Source of the DNA: Acidobacteriota bacterium
GTDB taxonomy: Bacteria > Acidobacteriota > Blastocatellia > RBC074
Reading direction: 5' to 3'
Assembly: GCA_013140935.1 (NCBI GenBank)
Contig: JABFSD010000819.1
Location: 1-12,150, forward strand
Length of the DNA stretch: 12,150 nt
Both the position numbers and the translations under genes were made by a program. Each line of letters begins with the position of its first letter. Position 1 is the first letter of the stretch. Below, in pieces: positions 6,810-12,150 of the stretch. The notes beneath the pieces are model-generated. The model was not told the origin of the DNA, ran no database searches, and worked only from the letters and a program-made list of their open reading frames with translations.

Positions 6810-7157
6810 CTATAAGTTTTGCAACGCCGTCTTATTGAATCCGATCACCAGTTTTTTGCCTCGGCGAACGATAGGACGGCGCAACAGGTTGGGTTCTGCG
6901 GCAATGAGTGCAAAGAGTTCTGAGCGCGGTGGCAGGCTCTCAGCCAAGCCGCGCTCTTTGTATATGGCGTGTCGCGTATTCAAAAACGGCGCGATCTCGT
7001 CATCGCTGAAAATGGTTTCGAGTTCTTCAACGGTGAGCGGCTTTTTGGCGTAATCGCGTTCGACGAGATTTTCTTCCCCGACTTGTTCGCGCAGGAAACT
7101 CCGCGCGTTGCGACAGGTGGTTCAGGTGCTTTTCAACCAGCAGTAAGTTTTCATCAT
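6810..7157 (-). CDS. Predicted ArsC/Spx-family selenoprotein (in-frame UGA read as selenocysteine)
   Basis: ATG ATG at 7157/7154 to TAG at 6810 gives 115 residues if the single in-frame TGA at 7122-7124 is read as selenocysteine (residue 12). The protein begins MMKTYCWLKST-U-TTCRNARSFL. After the UGA there is a full ArsC/Spx-type sequence: RDYAKKPLTVEELETIF, APFLNTRHAIYKERGLAE, PNLLRRPIVRRGKKLVIGF, with the conserved RRP(I/V) arginines near 93-96. Spx-like relatives have C-x-x-C-R-K-A after a beta strand. Here U12-T-T-C15-R-N-A fits exactly, with the same distance from the strand-ending aromatic residue (W7) as in Spx. A SECIS-like hairpin follows the UGA. No clear Shine-Dalgarno precedes the start. 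The likely role is a thiol/selenol oxidoreductase; arsenate reduction should not be assumed. The alternative, a nonsense mutation, is disfavoured by the exact position and intact downstream frame. Confidence 0.82.
7088..7107 (-). promoter_or_regulatory. Bacterial SECIS-like hairpin inside the selenoprotein gene
   Basis: On the minus-strand mRNA the left arm CGCGCGG (7107-7101) pairs with CC-U-GCGCG (7095-7088), giving seven G-C pairs with one bulged U (7093), and the loop is AGUUU. The UGA (7124-7122) lies 21 bases before the loop. Bacterial SECIS hairpins, read by SelB, sit just after the UGA with a small loop carrying G among its first bases, usually followed by U, and often a bulged U. In E. 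coli fdhF the bulged U is on the 5' arm; here it is on the 3' arm. Confidence 0.75.
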
Positions 7158-7162
7158 AGGGT

Positions 7163-7304
7163 TGGTGCGCCAGCGTCTCGCGGGCAGTCGGATCGCGAGC
7201 ATCTTGCTCGCCAGTTCTTGCGGGGAAATCGGTTTGGTCAGATAGCCAGCGAGACGCGGGCTATCTGACTGCCAGCGGGATGCTGGCGGGATGCTGGCGC
7301 ACCA
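7163..7304. repeat. Cluster of nested inverted repeats between two minus-strand genes
   Basis: The outer pair is TGGTGCGCCAGC (7163-7174) and GCTGGCGCACCA (7293-7304), a perfect 12-base inverted repeat. Within it are GCGTCTCGC (7173-7181) with GCGAGACGC (7249-7257), a GCGAGC/GCTCGC hairpin (7195-7211), the perfect 11-base hairpin GTCAGATAGCC/GGCTATCTGAC (7237-7269), and a short tandem of GCGGGATGCTG-like units (7275-7296). This fills almost all of the gap between the genes at 7157 and 7306. It has the look of a REP/MITE-type repeat and may also end transcription of the upstream gene. Confidence 0.65.
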
Positions 7305-7305
7305 T

Positions 7306-7974
7306 TTATTCAGCCGTCTTGCCTACGACAATAAAGCCGACAGCAATTTCGCCGGATTTGAGTTTCAGTTTGAAATCAAGCGTGACGTGTTCGTGTTCGC
7401 CCGCGACGAGTTGGGGCATGGACTTGTCAGCGGTGGTCGCCACATTCAACGCCATCGGCGCAGGGTGTCCCGTACCGCTCGCCGTGCGACTCAGTTTGAG
7501 GGTTTCAGCCGGCGTCAGGTCTTTCGGGTCTTTGTCTTCCGTCGGCAGCGTGAGCAGGAAAAAATGTTTGGTCGGCGATACGCCCAAGTGCGCGCCGTCC
7601 TGCGCGCTGACGCCGTAACGCAACGTATAGGTTCCCGCCTTCACCGCCTGATCGCGGTAATCGTTCGTCTTTTCGGGAAAGGTAATCACGCCGATGAAGG
7701 CCCCCTCTTTGATTTGCGCGAACGGTTCGCCGTCTGAAGGGGAGGCATTCGGCGTGACTTCTTTTTTCAACCACAGGTCGGCAATCGTTTTGCCTTCCTT
7801 GCTGATGAGCCGCATGCCTTTATCGTTAAGCGAAGCCTTGATGGCGTCTGAGATTTTCGTATCAGTGCAGACAGGCAAGGGGTCAATTTTGAAATCAGCA
7901 GCGAATGTCTGCATCGCTGTCATAGCAGACATTGCGAGCTGAAAAACTACTGTCAATACAATCTTACGAATCAT
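7306..7974 (-). CDS. Exported protein of unknown function
   Basis: A 222-residue protein. The start at 7974 is chosen over the longer frame to 8151 because it has GGAGAAG upstream and gives a proper signal peptide (MIRKIVLTVVFQLAMSAMTA, with cleavage likely after QTFA near residue 25); the longer frame would run through the terminator hairpin and into the neighbouring gene. The mature part has an Ile/Lys-rich N-terminal region (DAIKASLNDKGMRLISKEGKT), a central stretch FIGVITFPEKTNDYRDQAVKAGTYTLRYG that resembles a beta-sandwich carbohydrate- or metal-binding fold, and KLKLKSGEIAVGFIVVGKTAE at the end. I do not recognise the family. It is downstream of the DUF1326 gene but separated from it by a strong terminator, so it may have its own promoter. 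Confidence 0.82.
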   Translation of the reverse strand: MIRKIVLTVVFQLAMSAMTAMQTFAADFKIDPLPVCTDTKISDAIKASLNDKGMRLISKEGKTIADLWLKKEVTPNASPSDGEPFAQIKEGAFIGVITFPEKTNDYRDQAVKAGTYTLRYGVSAQDGAHLGVSPTKHFFLLTLPTEDKDPKDLTPAETLKLSRTASGTGHPAPMALNVATTADKSMPQLVAGEHEHVTLDFKLKLKSGEIAVGFIVVGKTAE

Positions 7975-8003
7975 TTGTTCGACTTCTCCAGCTAAAAACA
8001 AAA

Positions 8004-8058
8004 ACGCGAAGCGGATCCGTAGCCGACCCAGCGGGAGGGCTGCGGATACGCTTCGCGT
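8004..8058 (-). terminator. Intrinsic terminator after the DUF1326 gene
   Basis: Two 20-base arms (8004-8023 and 8039-8058) are inverted repeats matching at 18 of 20 positions, beginning ACGCGAAGCG and ending CGCTTCGCGT on the plus strand, around a 15-base loop. On the minus strand the stem is followed directly by TTTTTGTTTTT (to about 7993). The hairpin starts eight bases after the stop codon of the DUF1326 gene. This is a textbook Rho-independent terminator for that gene. Confidence 0.88.
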
Positions 8059-8065
8059 CATTTCA

Positions 8066-8734
8066 CTAACGAGCGAAATTGCCGATAAACGCGCTGCGCT
8101 TGCTGTTGACCGACCAGGTGACGCCGAGTCCGAGTCCGGCGAACTGGTCAACCTCAGCGACGGCGGGCATGACGTGCGCCGTCGGCGTCAGCGGTTTGAA
8201 AAGCACTTCTTCGTGGCCGCAGATTTTATCTTTCACAGTGATCGGGCGCGTTTTGATCGCCGCGAGCTTGCCCGCGTTCAACGTAGCCGCCGTCGGATGT
8301 TCGCCGTGATATTCCATCGTGAGCGAGATCGGCGCCGTCTCGGTGCGTACGATGTGGTCGAACATTTCGCCGCCCATCGTTTGCGCGAAAGCGACGAGCG
8401 CTTCGCGCTGTGCGGGCGTCGCCTTTTCATCCACGATCAACACCGACTTCGCGGGATAAGCGTTGGTATATTCCGGCGTGCCCAACGTATCAGCGCCTTT
8501 CGTGATGCCTACGATATGCAGCCCGTCGAGCGCGACGCCGTTCCATGAACCTTTGGCGATGCGCCAGCCGACGATGGCCTGATCGCCTACCAACCCGATT
8601 TCCGAATTGGCGTAACATTGGCCGGAATAAACATCCATATTGCGCGATTCGACATAGTCGCCCGTGATCTGTTGGGCGAACACCGACGAAACGCACAGCA
8701 CAAACATTGCGAACAAGAACATAAACTTCTTCAT
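8066..8734 (-). CDS. Exported DUF1326-domain protein
   Basis: A 222-residue protein with a Sec signal peptide (MKKFMFLFAMFVLCVSSVFA, cleavage probably before QQITG). The mature part is a DUF1326 domain: GDYVESRNMDVYSGQCYANSE (residues 25-45) at its start, then GWRIAKGSWNGVALDGLHIVG, VDEKATPAQREALVAF and KDKICGHEEVLFKPL (Cys172, His173). The biochemical role of DUF1326 is unknown; Cys40, Cys172 and His173 could form a disulfide or metal site, which is inference. An AAGGAGAAACC ribosome binding site lies just before ATG 8734. The gene follows the small cysteine protein gene by about 110 bases containing a palindromic pair, and it ends in a strong terminator, so it could be the last gene of the molybdenum-hydroxylase cluster or a separate unit. 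Confidence 0.85.
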   Translation of the reverse strand: MKKFMFLFAMFVLCVSSVFAQQITGDYVESRNMDVYSGQCYANSEIGLVGDQAIVGWRIAKGSWNGVALDGLHIVGITKGADTLGTPEYTNAYPAKSVLIVDEKATPAQREALVAFAQTMGGEMFDHIVRTETAPISLTMEYHGEHPTAATLNAGKLAAIKTRPITVKDKICGHEEVLFKPLTPTAHVMPAVAEVDQFAGLGLGVTWSVNSKRSAFIGNFAR

Positions 8735-8768
8735 CTTGGTTTCTCCTTACTGCTGCGAACGGTAGCGT

Positions 8769-8835
8769 AACCTTTCCAGGTTGCGCGGTATTACGAATGC
8801 AAACGACGCGAAGTCTACAACAACCTGGAAAGGTT
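8769..8835. repeat. Inverted pair of palindromic intergenic units
   Basis: AACCTTTCCAGGTTG (8769-8783) and CAACCTGGAAAGGTT (8821-8835) are exact reverse complements. Each unit is itself a near-palindrome (AACCT...AGGTT), so each can also form its own hairpin. They fill the gap between the DUF1326 gene and the small cysteine protein gene. The arrangement of two short palindromes in opposite orientation is typical of REP/BIME-type repeats. Confidence 0.6.
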
Positions 8836-8843
8836 GTTGTACC

Positions 8844-9077
8844 TCATGCCAGCGGCAAGTCGCCTTGGTGGCACTTGCGTTCAGACTTGTCGCACTCGCC
8901 CGGTTCGGCCAATCCGCCATCGGGGCCTAAACAGGTTTGCGAATGCAGACACCAAAAATAGCCGCTGTTCGACGGTTGAACGGTCGCGTCTTTTTCGCTG
9001 GGATAGAACATGCCTTTCCAGCGCAGCGACGAGCAAAGATTGGGACGATTCGGATTCAGGTTATCGAGTTCTGCCAT
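8844..9077 (-). CDS. Small cysteine-containing protein of unknown function
   Basis: A 77-residue protein starting MAELDNLNPNRPNLCSSL at ATG 9077, with GGAG seven bases upstream (GAAGGAGATCAAG), which makes it a convincing gene despite its size. It has no signal peptide or membrane segment. It carries five cysteines (C15, C43, C49, C62, C69) and His45/His70. Four of the cysteines fall in the C-terminal half, in FWCLHSQTCLG and GECDKSERKCHQ. Spacing of this kind suggests a metal site or disulfides. It lies directly after the FAD subunit of the molybdenum hydroxylase on the same strand, with a palindromic repeat between them. I do not recognise the family. A role linked to the hydroxylase, such as an accessory or electron-transfer factor, is speculation from position. 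Confidence 0.72.
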   Translation of the reverse strand: MAELDNLNPNRPNLCSSLRWKGMFYPSEKDATVQPSNSGYFWCLHSQTCLGPDGGLAEPGECDKSERKCHQGDLPLA

Positions 9078-9092
9078 CTTGATCTCCTTCGG

Positions 9093-9133
9093 CCAAGCTG
9101 TAGCGCGGGTTACTAAGCCGTGCTACAGCTTGG
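9093..9133. repeat. Stem-loop repeat after the FAD-subunit gene
   Basis: CCAAGCTGTAGC (9093-9104) and GCTACAGCTTGG (9122-9133) are a perfect 12-base inverted repeat around a 17-base loop. It begins five bases after the stop codon of the FAD-subunit gene on the minus strand. It has no T-run downstream, so it may act as a processing or attenuation hairpin that lowers expression of the next gene, or be a REP-like repeat. Confidence 0.6.
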
Positions 9134-9137
9134 TGAG

Positions 9138-10118
9138 CTATCCCGCCGCTTGCAGAATCGCACGTTTGACGGCGATGCTGGCGAGTTGAACTTTATATGC
9201 GTTGCGCGACAACGGCGTAGCGTTCGCCGTCGCCAACTTACCTGCTGCGGCAGCCGAGTCTTCGCTGATCGTTTTACCGACGAGCGAGGCGGCGGCGGAT
9301 TCAGCTAAGACCGGAGTCGGCGCTACGTGACCCAACGCGATGCGGGCGGCTTTGACCGTTTTGCCGTCCATCGTGAGCGCGACGGCAGCCGCAGCGAGCG
9401 GCCAATCCAAAGCCTCTTTTTGACGGACCTCATAGGTCGCACTTTTCACGCCTGCGGCAGCGGGAACCGTGATGTCAGTCACGATTTCGTTCGCCGCCAA
9501 AGCGTATTCGCGTTGCTCGTTCGACGACGGCGTGACGAAAAACTTCTCCGCGTCAATTTCGCGCGCACCTGATGGGCCGAAGACTTTCACCTTAGCCTTG
9601 AGCGCAATCAGCGCGGGCGCGAGCGATGACGGATTGACGAATTTCGCTGCGCCGTTGTTGCCCATCACCGCGTGATAACGATTGTCACCATCGGCGACGA
9701 GCGGCTTGCCGTCTTCGCCTTTGGGCAACAGGCCGTAACCCGCGCGGTAATACCAGCAACGCGGACGCTGACAAAGATCGCCGCCTACCGTACCCATATT
9801 GCGAATCTGCGGACTCGTCACACCGGCGACGGCATGCCACAGCGCGGCGTAATTCGCCTTCAACGCCGCGTTGTCGAGCATCTCTTCAAAGGTCACGAGT
9901 GCGCCGAGACGCAAGCCTTTCGCCGCCGTATAAGTAACTCCACCGAGTTCCTTGATGCCTTTGAGATTGACGACGCGCTTGGGCGTCACGACGTAATCTT
10001 TCAACAACGCGAGCAAATCAGTACCGCCCGCCAACGCTTCGGTTTCGCCCCATGACGAGCCGAGCAATTTGACGGCGGCTTCTTTCGTGGTCGGACTGGC
10101 ATATTCAAAGTTATGCAT
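9138..10118 (-). CDS. FAD-binding subunit of a xanthine dehydrogenase/aldehyde oxidase-family molybdenum hydroxylase
   Basis: A 326-residue cytoplasmic or Tat-partnered FAD subunit (CoxM/YagS type) that passes electrons from the iron-sulfur subunit to an acceptor. The FAD-binding signatures are visible: ALAGGTDLLALLKD (residues 28-41), then TSPQIRNMGTVGGDLCQRP (101-119), and a C-terminal CO-dehydrogenase-flavoprotein domain (TYEVRQKEALDWPLAAAAVAL to the end). The segment LCQRPRCWYYRAG with Cys115 and Cys121 and the following DGDNRYHAVMGNN resemble PaoB/YagS, where an insert carries a 4Fe-4S cluster. Here the second half of that insert (a CN...GSGC-like stretch) is missing, so only two of the cysteines are seen. 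The gene overlaps the upstream molybdopterin-subunit gene by one base (TAATG) and has AAAGGAGG nine bases before ATG 10118. Confidence 0.93.
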   Translation of the reverse strand: MHNFEYASPTTKEAAVKLLGSSWGETEALAGGTDLLALLKDYVVTPKRVVNLKGIKELGGVTYTAAKGLRLGALVTFEEMLDNAALKANYAALWHAVAGVTSPQIRNMGTVGGDLCQRPRCWYYRAGYGLLPKGEDGKPLVADGDNRYHAVMGNNGAAKFVNPSSLAPALIALKAKVKVFGPSGAREIDAEKFFVTPSSNEQREYALAANEIVTDITVPAAAGVKSATYEVRQKEALDWPLAAAAVALTMDGKTVKAARIALGHVAPTPVLAESAAASLVGKTISEDSAAAAGKLATANATPLSRNAYKVQLASIAVKRAILQAAG

Positions 10119-12150
10119 TACGACTTGCCTCCTTTCGCCAACGCTTCCAACACGCGCGCGGGCGTGAGCGGAATCGTCGGCACACGTACGCCGATGGCAT
10201 TCGCCACGGCATTCGAGATCGCTGCGCCCGGTGAATTGGTCGGCGGTTCACCGAGTCCTATGACACCGCGTTCGTCATAACCCTTGCCCGTCATCATGTG
10301 AACCTGAAACTCACCGATGTCGCGCAAGCCTGCGAGTTTATAAAACTCCATGTTGCCGTTGAGCATCTTGCCGGTCGCGTCGTCCATGATTTTTTCTTCA
10401 TAGAGCGCATAGGTCACGCCCATAATCATCGCGCCGAAAACCTGTGACTCGGCGGTTTTTAGATCAATGATAAGGCCGCAATCCTGCACAGCGACGAACT
10501 TGTTCATCTTGACGATGCCGGTCTCGATGTCTACGGAAACGTCGGCCATCTGCACGCCGCCTACGCCAGCGGTGGCGAGCGTTTCCTTGCCCGGATTCTT
10601 GCCGCGCGCCGTGATCGGCGTAACGCCGAGTTTCGTACACGCCTGTTTCCACGGCATTGATTTCGTCGCATCGCCGATGACTTGAATCTTGCTGCCAACG
10701 GCTTCGAGCTTGTCCGCTGTCGTGCCCAAATCGCCCGCGACTTTTTCAAACAAGAGATTCAACGCATCAATCGAACCGCGCCGCGTCGAAGAGCTGATGC
10801 CGCCAATCGTCGTCGAACCGCCCGACGCTCCCGACGGCGGCAGCTTGTTGTCGCCGATGGTCACTTTGATCGCATTAAGCGGTAAGCCCAACGATTCCGC
10901 CGCGACGATGTTCAGCGCCGTGCGTGTGCCTACGCCCAGGTCTTGCGTACCAATGCGAACTTCGACCGAACCGTCAGGATTGATGATGACGTCGCAATCG
11001 CTGGGATGCGGCTGTCCGCCCCAGGTGTGCAGCGACAACCCGAAACCGCGTTTGACGGTTTTGCTACTGCCCACGCCGCCCGTGCCGCGCTGCCGCCAGT
11101 TGGCTTTCCAACCGATCAGCTCGGCGGCTTTCATCAATTCTTCTTTGTAAACATTGGCGCGCACGCCGGTCATCTCGATGTTCTTCAGAAAGAAATCGAG
11201 CGGATCCATTTGCAGCTTCGCCGCTAAATCTTCCAACGCGCCCATCGTGATAAGCGCGGCTTGCGGATGATTCGGCGCACGCCACGCGCGTTGCGGGCCT
11301 ACGTTGGTAGCGACGGCTTGAAACTTGGTGCGCTGTTCGGGCAGCTTCCACACATAAGGGAAAGGCGGCGAACCTACGTTGCCTATGCCGCCGCTGCCCC
11401 AGGCGTCTGAATCCCACGCGACGAGTGTCCCGTCTTTTTTCGCGGCGACTTTGACCTTCGCATAAGTCGAAGGCCGCGTGCCGGCGACGGCGAGTTCGTG
11501 GTCACGATCCAAAAAGTATTTGATCGGCTTGCCGCCGATTTGTTTCGAGAGCTTGGTGAATTCGATGCTCCACAATTCGACGGGAAACTTGCTGCCGAAT
11601 CCGCCGCCGACGTGATCCATGTGCAGGTGTACGTTGCTCGCCGGAATTTCGAGCGCGCGCGCCAGATCGCCGCCGATGCCTGAGACGGCTTGCGTCGAAG
11701 GCTGGAAGAAAACGTTCTTGTCGTCCCGCCATTCCGTCACCATGCCGTGCGCTTCGAGGCAGCAGTGCGTGATGACGTCGTTGCCATACAAGCCCTCGTG
11801 AACGACGACATCGGCGCCTGCCATAGCTGCGTCTACCTTGCCGGTATCCGCGCCGCCCGGATTGCGCAAGTTCGCCGCTGGCGCTTTCGAGCGATCAAAC
11901 TCATTCACGAAATGCGGCAGCTTTTCATAAGTCACCTTGATCGCGCGTAGCGCGTCTTCGGCTTGCTGTTCGGTTTCCGCCGCCAACGCGAGAATCTCTT
12001 GCCCTGCCCATTGCAACTCGCCGCCGGGAATATCAATCAGCTTGAATCCTTTGAAGCCGGGCATTTTTTCGGCTTCGCTCGTGTCAATCTTGACGACTTT
12101 GGCGTGGGCATAAGGCGAACGCAAAATCTTGCCGAAGAGCATCCCCGGAC
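10118..12150 (-). CDS. Molybdopterin-binding catalytic subunit of a xanthine dehydrogenase/aldehyde oxidase-family enzyme (partial, 5' end outside window)
   Basis: The frame is open to the right edge; codons before the first ATG (12142) read P-G-M-L-F-G-K-I-L-R-S-P-Y-A-H-A, the usual family motif just inside the first domain, so the true start lies upstream. Of the visible residues (numbered from Met at 12142), HVGGGFGSKF at 177-186 is the molybdopterin-contact loop, RAWRAPNHPQ and IGTQDLGVGTRTALNIVAAE are further cofactor-binding segments, and GVIGLGEPPTNSPGAAISNAV near 627-649 holds the catalytic Glu (about E632). These enzymes hydroxylate aldehydes or N-heterocycles with water as oxygen source. 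The substrate cannot be told from sequence by eye. The FAD subunit follows with a one-base overlap. A 2Fe-2S subunit is expected nearby but not seen here. Confidence 0.95.
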   Translation of the reverse strand, partial: PGMLFGKILRSPYAHAKVVKIDTSEAEKMPGFKGFKLIDIPGGELQWAGQEILALAAETEQQAEDALRAIKVTYEKLPHFVNEFDRSKAPAANLRNPGGADTGKVDAAMAGADVVVHEGLYGNDVITHCCLEAHGMVTEWRDDKNVFFQPSTQAVSGIGGDLARALEIPASNVHLHMDHVGGGFGSKFPVELWSIEFTKLSKQIGGKPIKYFLDRDHELAVAGTRPSTYAKVKVAAKKDGTLVAWDSDAWGSGGIGNVGSPPFPYVWKLPEQRTKFQAVATNVGPQRAWRAPNHPQAALITMGALEDLAAKLQMDPLDFFLKNIEMTGVRANVYKEELMKAAELIGWKANWRQRGTGGVGSSKTVKRGFGLSLHTWGGQPHPSDCDVIINPDGSVEVRIGTQDLGVGTRTALNIVAAESLGLPLNAIKVTIGDNKLPPSGASGGSTTIGGISSSTRRGSIDALNLLFEKVAGDLGTTADKLEAVGSKIQVIGDATKSMPWKQACTKLGVTPITARGKNPGKETLATAGVGGVQMADVSVDIETGIVKMNKFVAVQDCGLIIDLKTAESQVFGAMIMGVTYALYEEKIMDDATGKMLNGNMEFYKLAGLRDIGEFQVHMMTGKGYDERGVIGLGEPPTNSPGAAISNAVANAIGVRVPTIPLTPARVLEALAKGGKS

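Noticed and set aside
7045..7190. A second minus-strand frame across the selenoprotein start reads naturally (ETLAHQPYDENLLLVEKHL and onward).
   Set aside because: It has no start of its own, passes through the palindromes and stops inside the ArsC-like gene without matching a known family. The overlapping frame gives a correct ArsC/Spx N-terminus with the redox motif in register.
7163..7304. CRISPR array.
   Set aside because: The repeats are inverted and irregular, not direct repeats with constant spacers, and no cas gene is near.
7975..8151. N-terminal extension of the exported protein to 8151.
   Set aside because: It would run through a strong terminator hairpin and overlap the end of the DUF1326 gene; the internal ATG at 7974 has a ribosome binding site and exposes a signal peptide.

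Overview
The window is moderately GC-rich bacterial chromosome with dense protein genes on both strands, short gaps, clear Shine-Dalgarno sites on many genes and several palindromic intergenic repeats. The mixture of genes points to a soil-type bacterium, most likely Acidobacteriota (Blastocatellia-like): an exported VirB10-like protein, a DUF3500 protein, a DUF1326 protein, a molybdenum hydroxylase, a sigma-54 promoter and many lineage-type exported proteins without a known role. This placement is an inference from gene content; no rRNA or other marker gene is present.

Layout. Positions 1-497 (minus) hold the start of an exported protein with a VirB10/TrbI-like region, cut by the left edge. 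Positions 608-2505 (plus) form a two-gene operon with a 4-base overlap: a BadF/BcrA-type N-acetylhexosamine kinase followed by MurQ, together a peptidoglycan amino-sugar recycling module. Convergent to it lies a stand-alone degenerate receiver protein (2515-2922). A minus-strand group follows: a TerB-like protein (4218-4718), an HtrA-type serine protease (3130-4194) and a 37-residue membrane peptide missed by usual length cut-offs (2979-3092). A 380-base gene-free stretch carries a palindromic element and a near-perfect sigma-54 promoter that reads into a small exported protein (5100-5522), which ends at a strong hairpin. A membrane-anchored DUF3500 protein follows (5685-6794).

The most interesting object is at 6810-7157 (minus). 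It is an ArsC/Spx-family thioredoxin-fold protein whose first redox-motif cysteine is encoded by an in-frame UGA (U-T-T-C in place of C-x-x-C). A bacterial SECIS-like hairpin starts 15 bases after the UGA. This is a predicted selenoprotein, and a routine gene caller would break or miss it. Upstream of it is a dense cluster of nested palindromes (7163-7304).

The right third is a minus-strand cluster: the molybdopterin subunit of a xanthine dehydrogenase/aldehyde oxidase-family enzyme (10118-12150, cut by the right edge), its FAD subunit (9138-10118, TAATG overlap), a small cysteine-containing protein (8844-9077), an exported DUF1326 protein (8066-8734) with a clear intrinsic terminator, and another exported protein of unknown function (7306-7974). 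The iron-sulfur subunit of the hydroxylase is not in view and may lie beyond 12150.
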